Source of the DNA: Notospermus geniculatus
Taxonomy: Eukaryota > Nemertea > Pilidiophora > Heteronemertea > Lineidae
Direction of reading: 5' to 3'
DNA length: 64,000 nucleotides
Assembly: GCA_002633025.1 (NCBI GenBank)
Contig: NMRB01000148.1
Coordinates: 418,511-482,510 of the forward strand
Both the position numbers and the translations under genes were made by a program. Of the stretch, positions 1-10,696 are shown one piece after another. Numbering within the stretch: position 1 is the stretch's first letter; every line of letters begins with the position of its first letter. The notes under the pieces were generated by a model that did no database searches, was not told the DNA's origin, and saw nothing but the letters and a program-made list of their open reading frames with translations.

Positions 1-245
1 CTCTTATATTTTATGCACCCATCCCCACTGCCCCTTTGAAACTTCTAGAATGGTAATGAATCAAATCGCAAAGAGCAGTTTGACATTGTAATCTGTGGTC
101 AGCAGAACAACAGTGGCATTGATATTTTCATCTTCCTCCAACCGAAAAAAGCAGTAACAATGGTACTGCTAATCCAATCAGTTGGAGCATGGTTTATTGA
201 AGTATTAAGCTTTGTTTCTATGGCTAAGTACAAAAATCATTCAGC

Positions 246-480
246 CTAAGCCAACACAACAGCACACTAGGGGATATCGCAAGCAATCTGATTGCAAGCG
301 GGCAAAATCAGCTGTTGACGCCAAGTGGGCGCCGGACAGCGATGGGTGGAATCCTCTCACCAGCGATGTTCACCCATTGTCACAATACCAAAGATAATAT
401 TGCCTAGTCTGTGGTGGCTGGCAAGTAGATCGGTGGCGAGTAGATCACTTGCGATATCGCCTAGCGTGCTGCTGGCTTAA
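246..480. mobile_element. MITE with terminal inverted repeats, copy A
   Basis: The left end CAGCACACTAGGGGATATCG is matched by the inverted right end CGATATCGCCTAGCGTGCTG, with internal GCAAGC motifs. A second copy lies at 9204-9432. No coding capacity. Confidence 0.75.
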
Positions 481-1124
481 GCAATTTCAAAGTACGGTTT
501 TGGAGGGAGCGTTGTGCCGTATGTTGATGATTCACTATCAGACTAGAATTTTGAATTCAGTTTTGATATCTGACAAAGTAATAATTTTCGTCATCAATAT
601 TTTACTAATAGTTTCAGGAATCAATGAAAATCCACATGGGGATGTCCATAATCATCAGCGTTTTGAAATAACACATTAAAATAGGGTTTAATGATCCATG
701 TGTATGAGTGATTTATGGATATTGTAATGATCAGGAATCAATATACGTTACGTTAGTTTGAAATGAGAGGACATGTATCTTCTATGTATTCCTTTGAGAA
801 AACACTGATGGTTATGGATGTGATCCTCAAAAAGTATATAGTTTCTGGTACAATACACTAAAAGCCTTTGTATAGGCAAGCTGCCAAATATAGGTTAGGC
901 ATTAGCCGTGGTTACACTACATTGAAATACCCGGGTTTTTTGACACCCGGGTCTAGCCCTGCTGTGAAAAATCCCTCCTGAGGCCCGGTGCCTGTCAAAA
1001 CACTACTCAGATTTTGTGACGGGGACCTAAATTAAACCCTCCAAAAACCGTTCGAGCTCGGAGGGGATTATTACATCGTGTTTTTAACAGGTGTGGACAG
1101 AAAAAACCCGGGTTCGACACGGGT

Positions 1125-2204
1125 TTTTAGCTCACCGTGGTGAGCTTATACAATGGTTGTGCGTCCGTCGTCCGTCGTCGTCCGTCGTCGTCCGTCGTCG
1201 TCGTCGTTGTCCGTTAGCAGGGCACGTTTCGTAACCGCTGAAGCTATTGATCTGAAACTTGGTACATATATACCCCTAGGTCAGATGACCCACGACACCA
1301 AGTTTCGGTCCGATTCGACTCTCAGTTTGGCCACCAGGTGGCGGAAACCAAAAACACAAAAAGTGCAATAACTCCTGAACTAATGACTAGATCATCTCCA
1401 AATTTTTATCATAGGTGTAGCTAATAAGGATACATAACATATATAACGGGTTTTTGATTTGACCTACTTTTCAAGGTCACAGAGGTCAAAGTTCGACAAA
1501 AGTGACGAACCTGCCACAGTTTGTCATTATTTCACCGAGCGACTTCATATCTTGCGTAGACATGCATTGGAGGGGTACCTTTAAAAATACCAAGTTTCGG
1601 CCCGATTGGACTTCCAGTATGGCCGCCAGGTGGCGTAACCTGAAAATCAAATAAGTGCTATTACTCGGGAACGGCTTGACGCAGAGTGCTCAAATTTGAT
1701 ATTTACCTTCCTCTAGATGACCTTTACATGCATGTCAAATTTCAGCCTGATTTGACTTCAAGCGTGGCCACCAGGTGGCGTAACCCAAAAATCATCAAAG
1801 TGCTGTAACTCAGGAACGCCTTAACCCAAAGCGCTCCAATGTGCTATGTGGCCCCGTGCAGATGACCTTTATGTGCATGTGAAGTTTCGGCCCGATTGGA
1901 CATCCAATATGGCCGCCAGGTGGCGTAACCTGAAAATCATCAAAGTGCTGTAACTCCGGAACGACTTGGACCTAAAGCGCTCCAATGTGCTATGTGGCCC
2001 CTGCAGATGACCTTCATGTGCATGTGAAGTTCTGGCCCCAATCGGACATCCAATATGGTCGCCAGGTGGCATTAACCCAAAAATCATCCAAGTCCTACAC
2101 GGGAATGACTTGACCCAGATTGCTCATAACTGATATGTACCTCCCTCTGTCATTAGACTATTTTGTCCAACCCGGTGAGCACATGGTCCATGGACCATTT
2201 CATT
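1125..2204. mobile_element. 1.1-kb non-autonomous repeat element, copy 1
   Basis: It begins with the near-palindrome AGCTCACCGTGGTGAGCTTA and then a CGT/CCGT simple repeat. It continues with about five degenerate ~130-bp subrepeats carrying ATCCAATATGGCCGCCAGGT-like blocks. It ends CCGGTGAGCACATGGTCCAT. A nearly identical copy is at 54837-55926. No protein-coding domain is visible. Confidence 0.85.
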
Positions 2205-2227
2205 TATGTAGTGTAACAAGGGCTATT

Positions 2228-2395
2228 ATCTCATCCCCAGAATGTCTATCATGTAAGACATTTTGCCTAATGTTCCTTAGGCAATACATTAGGCAGATTG
2301 CCGAATGTAAAGATTGGGCAAAATGCCCAATAGGCAATGCCTGAGGAATATTAGACAAAATGCCTAACATGATAGACATTCTGGGGATGCCTAAC
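2228..2395. repeat. Imperfect hairpin
   Basis: CATCCCCAGAATGTCTATCA at left is matched by TGATAGACATTCTGGGGATG at right. The loop carries repeated TTAGGCA motifs in both orientations. Confidence 0.75.
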
Positions 2396-2614
2396 CCTAT
2401 ATTAGGCAGCTTGCCTGTGCAAAGGGTTTCAGTGAATCATCGTTCTATTGAGAAGTACATAACAGCACATCACACACATAAATATCACTATTTACAAGTT
2501 GATGATGCATATAGGACTTTAAATGTAATTGAATTGGATCATTGAATAGTTATGATCGGTATATGATCCATCCAATAGATTGATTTTAGAGGGATATTTG
2601 CCTATTCCACTTAC

Positions 2615-2719
2615 GATCCATTTTGGTAAAGCCCCTTGCATTCTTTGGTATAATAATGTATGAAGATACTGTACTTTCACACAGTAAGAGTTCATTGAGC
2701 AAAATTATGGTTTGGCCCA
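2615..2719 (-). CDS. Candidate exon C of an unidentified - strand gene
   Basis: The acceptor ATTCATTACCAG and the strong donor GGATC|GTAAGT bound 105 nt encoding GQTIILLNELLLCESTVSSY and IIIPKNARGFTKMD. Its phase (2-nt start) does not join exon B directly, so at least one more exon would be needed. It may alternatively be a chance open frame. Confidence 0.3.
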
Positions 2720-3380
2720 CTGGTAATGAATATGTAGATGAGCATTGTGAAAAGTTGACCAATGGCATGCCAACTGATCATCAGGCCTCTTGGCTTGCCT
2801 ATATCTGGTGTCAATTTCAAATCAGTTACAGGTTGATTATACAAGCAATGACAGCCTGGGTTAGAATTTTGATCACATGGTCTGACTTAATAGGTATTGG
2901 CATTTGTTCTTCACAGGACTGGCTTCGAGTTGTGAAACTACATCGCTGAATGGATATTGCATACTGCCCACTGGAACTGCAGTCACCTATTTTACTTCCA
3001 ACAACAAGATAGGCCTAGTAATAGAAGTGGTGTACGTTGGTCAGGATTTTAAAGAAATGCTCGAAAGTTTTATGATTGCAGAATATTTTGTGTCCTGTCT
3101 CATCATGTTTTGTCATAACACATGGTGGTGGGGAAAAAATACAGATATTTGTTTGTAAATTTCATATCCCTAACTAATGTGTCCAGTTCTAGTATTCACC
3201 ATTGGTTATACTGACTTCACTTCTAAGAGATCACACACACCGATAGGGAAGTTGGGCATATTTCTCCGCCAACCTCCCATCCAAAGCCTGTCACTCAGTG
3301 TATCATTGTAAAAGTCAACCAAGCCTTGGTAAGCGGGCGGCGTGCATTAGATGCTCTCACCGGGCATGTGACCTCTAGGG

Positions 3381-3573
3381 CTCCTGTTCCATAGAAGTTT
3401 ACGTTTCACTTTTCACGCGCCACGCTTCACGTTTTCCTTTCGTTCCTCGATTCAGCGCACAACGAGACACACACTACCTGTCCTGTGGCATGCTTTCTCC
3501 GAGGAACGAAAGGAAAACATGAAGTGTGACGCGAGAAAAGTGAAACGTGAACGTCTGTGTAACAGGAGCCTAA
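3381..3573. repeat. Imperfect hairpin
   Basis: CTCCTGTTCCATAGAAGTTT...TTCGTTCCTCG is mirrored by CGAGGAACGAAAGGAAAACA...GTAACAGGAG. Confidence 0.7.
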
Positions 3574-3615
3574 GAAAGGAAGTGACAGTACATGTAGGTT
3601 GCTGAATGCTAGTAC

Positions 3616-3792
3616 CTGTGACAGCAAACTTGTCTATCCCCACATCCAATAACTGCCTCTGTTAAAGCTCCATCGCACTGAACATCACCAGTACCAGAGG
3701 GTTGATCTGCAATTGTGTAACCAGTTCTGTCACAATTGTTTGAGAACTCTGCACAGTCAAAGCGATGTACTTCCTCTTTAATTACTGTCACT
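3616..3792 (-). CDS. Candidate exon B of an unidentified - strand gene (Cys-rich)
   Basis: On the - strand the acceptor TTTCATTAG (pyrimidine-rich) and the donor CACAG|GTACTA bound 177 nt. The one-base start completes the split codon of the exon at 5532-5651. It encodes FDCAEFSNNCDRTGY and CDGALTEAVIGCGDRQVCCH, with six cysteines. I do not recognise the family. Confidence 0.45.
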
Positions 3793-4359
3793 CTAATGAA
3801 ACAACTTGTCAATATCTTCTTTGTTTCTGCCAATATTACATTCTGAAGTACCTTCTGCTGCTGAAGTCACGTCGTGGTCCAGCGGAATGTCAAAAAACTG
3901 GCACCGTATTTCTCCATTTGATGGAACTTTTCCTCATGTTATCAGCCAATTTATGTTATAAAAGTGACTAATGGAAAACCACATGGTTGGCAAAATTAAT
4001 TATCGGTTAGCGTCCATTGCATTGGAATCCAATGCATCCAGCATTTCTTAATTTCGGATGCAAATGTGCACATTGCTTTCTAAAAAGTGTGACTGAGTGA
4101 TGGAAACCAAAAAGTGAGACTCGGTGCTGTAGTTTTAAAAATGACGTTTAACAAATTTTTAGTTGGGAGCTGTAGAGCACCACACCAAATACATGTACAG
4201 CATTATTGGCTGCATTAGGTAAACGAGGCCTTAGCAAATTTGTTGCAGAAATAGACCTTCTCACTTTGACCAATTTTACATAATCTTACATCATCTGGTT
4301 GATCTGAACTGGCCTCGAACTGGATCGAACCGACTCCATGTAAAAAAGGGCTTCTGACA

Positions 4360-4955
4360 CCCAGGGCTGACCGCCAAGAAACTCCGATAGCACTAACAGT
4401 GCCTAACAGAGAGGTATGCAATGCCTTTTACCATTACAGTTTCTCTGTTAGGCCCCCATTACATAGAGCTACACTATTTGGTTTTTGTAGGGCACGCATA
4501 TATTGTGAATCGAGCAAGGTTATTTCAGTAAGTGGTTAATACCCCCATCACACTGAGCTAGTTCTCAGTACGTTCTTGAAAATTTTGCCGAACGGGCTCA
4601 AACTGTGTGCGAACGGAGTGGATGCAGTGGCAACGTTTTACAGTCGTTTTACGAACTTCGTGGATGGGAAGGGTGCTCCAGTACATCAAGGCATTATTTG
4701 GCCAAGGGTACACGTTCTAGCCCGTTTTACGATTTTTTTAGGACGGGGCAGGACGTTTTGAGAACTACTTCAGTGTGATGGGGGTATTACATCAGACTAA
4801 GCTATTCTGAGGGCACGCTATTCGCTCATAGTTCAAATCGTGCATGCCGGGGTTTTCCAAATAGTGTACCGAATACCGAATAGCGTATAGCTCTATGTAA
4901 TAGGGGCCTTAGGCCCTGTTAGTGGTATCGGAGTTTCTTGGCGGTCGTCCCTGAT
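4360..4955. mobile_element. Three nested inverted-repeat elements
   Basis: The outer arms are GACCGCCAAGAAACTCCGAT / ATCGGAGTTTCTTGGCGGTC (about 4366 and 4928). The middle arms are GCCCCCATTACATAGAGCTA / TAGCTCTATGTAATAGGGGC (about 4450 and 4888). The inner arms are AATACCCCCATCACACTGAG / TTCAGTGTGATGGGGGTATT (about 4539 and 4770). Confidence 0.8.
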
Positions 4956-5531
4956 TGTTCATCTTCATGGATCTGATGGCCTGTCAAAGCGTAATACAGG
5001 GAAGGCCTTTTCACTCAAAGTTGGTAATTGAAAAGCGTGAGTGTATCCCAGTATTGAATAATGAATGAGCAATCTAAAACCACCTGATGAGGTTTCATTG
5101 TGCGGGAGTAACAGCCAACTCCCATGATAAAGGTCAGTGGAGCCATAGCTGGTACAATCTATCAGTTGTTATGGGTGATTGACTCTGGAGATACCAATCT
5201 ACATGAAATTGAATACTTTATGTGATAACTTGAATGTGAATTATTAATTGGGTAAGGTGGGGATGTTGTGTCCTATCCTGAAAGAATGAATTGTTTTTAA
5301 GTAAGGAACCTACATGTACAAACTGTTGCCACTTGGCGGCACTGTGAGTGGTTGTACCTCTTTTTTCAACATTTTGTCCTGCATCCAGGAAAAGTAAATG
5401 CACTTGGTTTTTTTTCTTCTTCATTTAATACTCATATCTCTTTCATTGGCCTCTGTTTAGGAATGTCTTCAGGTAACCAAGGGATTTTACAGATTTTTTT
5501 TGCACGGTTCAGTGGAGTGGGGTGATTTTAC

Positions 5532-5651
5532 CTTCCAGTTGGCCATCCTTCCAGGGCACAAAAATAGATCCAACCCACAACCTTGGTGCATTCAGAACTT
5601 GGTGAAACTTTCATTTTGTCATCATCCTTGTCATAACAGAGTGGTTTCACC
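5532..5651 (-). CDS. Candidate exon A of an unidentified - strand gene
   Basis: On the - strand the acceptor CGACTTCAG is followed by 120 nt ending GGAAG|GTAAAA. It encodes KPLCYDKDDDKMKVSPSSE, then CTKVVGWIYFCALEGWPTG, a cysteine- and tryptophan-containing polar sequence unlike the surrounding repeats. It ends in phase 2 and joins exactly in frame to the candidate exon at 3616-3792. I do not recognise the family; an extracellular protein is possible. Confidence 0.45.
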
Positions 5652-5710
5652 CTGAAGTCGAAGGAGCCTATTAAGTTTTCTGAATAATGCAGAAGTTGTT
5701 TTTGGGGTTC

Positions 5711-5820
5711 AGGGGCCGTATGCATAAAACATCTTAAGTGTAAAATTTCCCTTATCTTTTGTTTGGAATAATAGTTTAGGGAAATTTTACACTAAAGATG
5801 TTTTATGCACACGGCTCCTG
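5711..5820. mobile_element. Hairpin MITE of the GGGCCGTAT type
   Basis: The arms are GGGGCCGTATGCATAAAACA / TGTTTTATGCACACGGCTCC, with a short loop. A near-identical copy is at 6391-6502. Confidence 0.8.
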
Positions 5821-6390
5821 GTGTTTTTTCTACTTTGTTTGTTTTTTGAAAATCAATGTATGGTATAGTTTTAAAGGGATACGATGTTACGATTTAGTTC
5901 CTCCAGAGGATACTGGTATTGCATGGGAGCATGGCCACTGAGATGAGCAGACGTAAATGCTGCAGAAGAGAGATTTACGTTGTTCTCGACTTGACATTTT
6001 GTAAGAGTCACTCACCTTCTAGATTGGTACCTCGCTGGACCACTTGGTGATCAACCCACGATGTACCAATGCTCAGGGGTAGGTGTGAGTTCTTACAAGT
6101 TCTAAGTTTGCGACAAAAATCATCTCTCTGCAGCAGGCTGTAGTGGTACTGTAGAATTTGTTGTCATTGCACAGGTATTTGATTCAAGGGTATTGAAGTC
6201 GAGGCTGGATCGATACCTTTTTGAATCGCCATACCACACACACTTAGACACCACGCTTTTGTGTTTGTCTCCACTGCTGTTACCTAAGTCACAATCAAGG
6301 AATCATTCTAGTTATTCCACTTGATGTTTTTTCATTTTGAGAACTTATGTCGTGAAAACGCTGAATTGAAATCCTGTATCCTATGAGAAT

Positions 6391-6502
6391 CTGGGGCCGT
6401 ATGCATAAAACATCTTAAGTGTAAAATTTCCCTTAAACTATTTTTCTAAACAAAAGATAAGGGAAATCTTACACTTAAGATGTTTTATGCATACGGCCCC
6501 TG
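6391..6502. mobile_element. Hairpin MITE of the GGGCCGTAT type, second copy
   Basis: The arms are GGGGCCGTATGCATAAAACA / TGTTTTATGCATACGGCCCC. The internal AAATTTCCCTTA stretch is the same as in 5711-5820. Confidence 0.8.
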
Positions 6503-6623
6503 GTCCTATATAGTGTAGATATCCTTCCGGTATTCATGGTTTCCAAGATGCAACGTCAACAGCAGTCATCAACATCATGACGCAAAGCCGGGGGTCAAAA
6601 TAATGCATTGCTGATACATGTAT

Positions 6624-6719
6624 NNNNNNNNNNNNNNNNNNNNNNNNNNNNNNNNNNNNNNNNNNNNNNNNNNNNNNNNNNNNNNNNNNNNNNNNNNNNN
6701 NNNNNNNNNNNNNNNNNNN
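6624..6719. other. Assembly gap
   Basis: This is a run of 96 N bases in the region upstream of the first Piezo exon. Confidence 1.
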
Positions 6720-7483
6720 ATTCCTATACAGTATGGTGCTGGGATCTGTTCCTAGTGTGTGGCAGTCTAGGAAAACCTGGTGGAAGTCGCTGAATGATAA
6801 GGGCTGTCAGATTGCCTGGGCATTGATCTACTAGGCCTAGCTACTGTTTACCGGTACCTGTTACGTAGTACATGTCAGCTATTGAAATATGTGGGTTCAG
6901 CAAGGAGATTAACACTTTCCTCAAATGCGACATCCGCCGGGTTTTCCTAGACCGCCTCACATATGGTACAGGAATCGATTGTTACACAGAAACGACTTTA
7001 TACAGTGACCGCTAGGCATCAAAGAACCTGGAGGATAGGCATCAAGTCCTATTACAATGTATAATTGTTGTGATGTGGTGTGCTATTTGTGGTAACACTT
7101 GCACATTGTGTGAACTCGAATTTACAGATCATTTCCAGGGTAAGAATTGCCTCTCATGAATGATATTCTTAAATTCACTAAACCATTCTTTTCAGCTTCC
7201 CTTTCACTATGACTAACTCCTAACGGCACTAACAACCAATGCTTTTCCCACTAACCATTTCAGAAGCCAAAAAGGCATCCTTCCGAACAAAAATTCAAGA
7301 ACGCGAACACGGTACTTTAAGCGTGTTTGAGAATTCTCTGACGTTTTTCTTATTCATGTATTTGTATCTATCAGTGGAAGAAATTGCTGCCTGAAGTCAT
7401 AGTGCCTTGTAGATGATGTTGTGATTGTTTTGCAGCATTTGTAGCCTGTGGTTTTGCAGTCTAACAATATTCACTGCAGTCTT

Positions 7484-7970
7484 TTTATCAGTCTGCATTG
7501 TGCAGATTAAGTCTGCATTATGCAGATTAAGTCTGCATTATGCAGATTAAGTCTGCATTATGCAGATGGAGTCTGCATTTTGCAGATTAAATCAGCACTT
7601 TGCAGATTAAGTGTGCATTTTGCAGATTACATGTAAGTCTGCATTGTGCAGATTAAGTCTGCATTATGGAGATTAAGTCTGCATTGTGCAGATTACGTCT
7701 GCATTGTGTAGGTTACGTCTGCATTGTGCAGATTAAGTTTGCATTGTGCAGATTAAGTGTGCATGATGCAGATTAAGTTTGCATTGTGCAGATTAAGTGT
7801 GCATTATGCAGATTAAGTCTGCATTGTGCAGATTAAGTCTGCATTGTGCAGATTAAGTTTGCATTATGCAGACTAAGTCTGCATTGTGCAGATCAGTTCT
7901 GTATTGTGCAGATTAGCTCTGCATCATACACAACACTTTTGAGTTCGATCTGCAGTCTGAAATTTAGTCT
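7484..7970. repeat. 20-bp tandem repeat array
   Basis: About 22 tandem units of the type GCAGATTAAGTCTGCATTGT run through this interval. Each unit contains an inverted pair (CTGCA...TGCAG). The array degenerates at both ends. Confidence 0.9.
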
Positions 7971-8756
7971 GCAAACTGCAGCTAATTATTACCATGTAGC
8001 ATGTATGTGAAATTTCAGTCTGCGGTCAGTATTTAGCAGTAATTGGCAGTTTTGAGAAGACCTGTGGCATGCTAGCTAGTTCTTACGGCAATGTACGATG
8101 GTCCTTTGCTTGTCCTGAAAAGGACATTGGCTTCAAATGATGTGCAATTATTTCGGATCCTTGTCATGTTCTTTCATGATCTTCTCCTTTTAAGTCAAGG
8201 CCAATCAAGATTGAGAGACTTTTCGATCATCATTATTAATTATTGAACGCCTGACGCAGACTGGAACTTTTATATAAATTGTACATGTACATTATTCAAT
8301 GTTTTATCATGTGATGGGTTTGAGTTGTTTCATGGTCACTACAGGGTGAAGCAAAATGTATGCCATTTATATGATATAATTTCCTGGTTTCTGTTTGGTT
8401 TAAACGAATGTAGGTAAAAATGTCCACAGTAAAAATGGCCAAACTGCATCAGATTGCATACCACTTGAAGAGAGACAACTTAGGAATCATTCAGTGAATG
8501 ATTTATTTTGATTCACCCTGTAGATAGCTCAACTCATTAGGACTTGGTGACGGTGTTTTATCAGTATCTTTTACATTCTGTCTTCCCAAGGTTTGACAGC
8601 TTCTGGTGTGGGCTGCCAGCGTATCTTGGAACATAAAAAACATGACATCCACTGAAATAAATAACTGAGGTTTTCCATAATCCATATTTTGCATGTTTTT
8701 TTACTCCGTAGTGGATAGCCCTAATTGATGTTGATGAGGAGGTGCGTAGACCACAC

Positions 8757-8900
8757 CCGCCATCAAAACGTTAATCCTTTGGAGGGTGAACAGCTAGGGC
8801 ATCCCCCCTGAGGTAATCAGTGGTTGCTCCCTACTTCTCCCGGTGATGTAGAGGGCGAGTGCTAAGAACCACTGATTGCCTCAGGGTGTGCAGCCTCTAT
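8757..8900. repeat. Imperfect hairpin element
   Basis: CCCCTGAGGTAATCAGTGGT is mirrored by ACCACTGATTGCCTCAGG. A related half (GACTGATTACCTCAGAATG) occurs at about 60710. Confidence 0.6.
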
Positions 8901-9203
8901 CACGTGATTGTTCATAGCCTGTGTCATTAGACTCCAAAGGTTTAACAGTTTTCAATTTTTCATTCCATTATTATATCAAGCACCATACATCTTGATGACA
9001 CAAAAAAATCAATCATGTTATTACCCGTTTTCTTCCAGTTTATGATCAGCACATTTCTTGCGTCATTCATATCATGACCAATGTCATGCTCTTCATCCAC
9101 GAATTTGCTACTGTGGAGATGCCATCATGGAAAAGCAACCCCTACTGCATGGTTGCTGCCCCAACAAGCAGTCCAGGGGCACCTGTTCACCACAGACTGC
9201 CCA

Positions 9204-9432
9204 AAGCCAGCAGCATACCAGGCGATATGGCAAGCGATCAGATAGCAAGCGAGCAAAATCGGCTGTTGACGCCAGGTGTGCAGTTGACAGCGAATTGGAA
9301 TCTTCTCGCCAGTGATGCTCGCCCAATATCAAACAATACCAAAACTGATATCGTCTACTCACCGGTGGCTGGCGAGAAGATCCTTGGTGACTAGATTGCT
9401 TGCGATATTACCTGGTGTGCTGCTGGCGAAAG
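9204..9432. mobile_element. MITE with terminal inverted repeats, copy B
   Basis: It has the same family structure as 246-480. GCCAGCAGCATACCAGGCGA at left is mirrored by ACCTGGTGTGCTGCTGGC at right, and the internal sequence aligns (AAATCGGCTGTTGACGCCA). Confidence 0.75.
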
Positions 9433-10312
9433 GGAGCAAGGGCTGCTCTTCCATGAAGGTCCTCAACATGTATTATCAAGCAGTAAATATCATCATTTTC
9501 ATGTTGGTAATTCTCCGATAATCTCATCTTGGCTGTAGTATTTTCATACATTATACATTTCAATATATTTGTTGTTGTTGTACCTTTCAATATATGTCCT
9601 TCTTACCTTCTGGTTATCGTTTTGGTTGCATGTCCCATAGTTCCAGACATTTCATCATCAAAAGTAACCCATCAGAACCAATACCTTACTTTTATATTTA
9701 GTTGAAGTGCACTTTTTTGGGATTCTTTACAATCGATTGAAGAAATTCTCCTGATGACAACTCTAGGATATCTCTTATTGAATTTCTATCTCAAGTAGAT
9801 AACTCATTAGTATTGAGTAACGTAGCATTTGAACCAACACATTTTTCAAGTGCTTAATGGATATGCCTCCCGTGGTTCTGGAGCCTCTTAAACTAATTTA
9901 GAGACTGTTTGCAAAAATCTGAAGTTTGCTCGTGTACTTCTCGATGTAGGTGGGTTGGTTGGCCCAGGCAAATATTAATGGTTTTGAATTAAATACAGCA
10001 CTTAATACGCTTTGCTTTTTATAATCGACAAGTTACTTTTCTTTACTTCCTCCATCAACAAAACACGAAGTGAATTATTATCCTAAGTACATTTCCTTTC
10101 TTGTGCTCTTTCCAAACGTAAACATCGCCAATCATTATAGCACTTACCATGCTATTGTATTAAAATTTCATTGAGTCCTTAAGTTCTTTCCATTGCTGGA
10201 CATCATGTTCCTTTGTCGTGGCCTTATTTTGCTTTATGGTAGTGGGTCCAGCTCCAAATTTGCTTATTCCCCTACCAAAAAGCAGCATATACCCCACTCA
10301 GAAGCACTACAT

Positions 10313-10410
10313 CAAATATACATCAATCCTACCTCAAAAATGCATCAATCCTACCACAAATATGCATCAATCCTACCTCAAACATGCATCAATCCTACCT
10401 CAGACATGGG
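10313..10410. repeat. 22-bp tandem repeat
   Basis: It has four to five units of GCATCAATCCTACCTCAAACAT. Related units recur at 11225-11270 in the next intron. Confidence 0.85.
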
Positions 10411-10474
10411 GCATTGATATGATTCACTCTGCGTATTTCTCTTTTGTTATTTTTGTATTTTTACTACTTTTTAG

Positions 10475-10696
10475 AGCCTTATGGAGGATGCGGAACAACA
10501 ATCAAATTATGAAACGTTATCCCCCGTGACAGACATCCCACCAGAGGGAGCCACTAATGAGGGCGCCACGAATGAAATCCCGGAGACACCTGAGGATGAA
10601 GAGGAGAAAGAAGCAGCAAAGAAGCAGCCAGTGTTTGTTACAATTGGCCATTTTATTTTGAGTCAGAGTTATGTGGCTACGTTGATCGTCATGATG
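10475..10696 (+). CDS. piezo: Piezo exon 1 of window (blade, linker plus helix)
   Basis: The acceptor TTTTTAG ends at 10474 and the donor ATG|GTAGGT is at 10697, giving 74 codons in phase 0. The first ~50 residues are a polar, acidic linker (QQSNYETLSPV). They are followed by the hydrophobic segment GHFILSQSYVATLIVMM, which matches the Piezo blade at a point several hundred residues into vertebrate PIEZO1. The internal ATG at 10481 is therefore unlikely to be the true start. Confidence 0.85.

Larger units (their letters stand above)
857..2437. repeat. Older inverted repeat interrupted by the 1.1-kb element
   Basis: The arm at about 860-905 (GTATAGGCAAGCTGCCAAAT) is the inverse of about 2390-2430 (ATATTAGGCAGCTTGCCTGT). 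The 1125-2204 element lies between them. Confidence 0.5.

Noticed and set aside
1153-1371. An open frame conserved between the two 1.1-kb elements (also 54868-55095)
   Set aside because: It begins in a CGT simple repeat and has no recognisable domain. Its conservation follows from the high identity of the two element copies.
2918-3158. Cysteine-containing open frame on the + strand after TTCTTCACAG
   Set aside because: The acceptor is good, but there is no convincing donor and the reverse strand of the same stretch is also open. I could not decide strand or ends.
6170-6335. Open stretch with a KSRLDRYL-type motif resembling the end of retrotransposon reverse transcriptase ORFs
   Set aside because: Only about fifty residues with one weak motif are present, and no catalytic motif is nearby.
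7484-7970. Regular short repeats that could suggest a CRISPR-like array
   Set aside because: The units are directly adjacent with no spacers, in a spliced animal gene context; it is a minisatellite.
8575-8651. Possible - strand exon (acceptor TTTATTTCAG, donor AGAAT|GTAAAA)
   Set aside because: It ends in phase 0 and does not join the candidate - strand exon at 5532-5651. The peptide is short and unrecognised.
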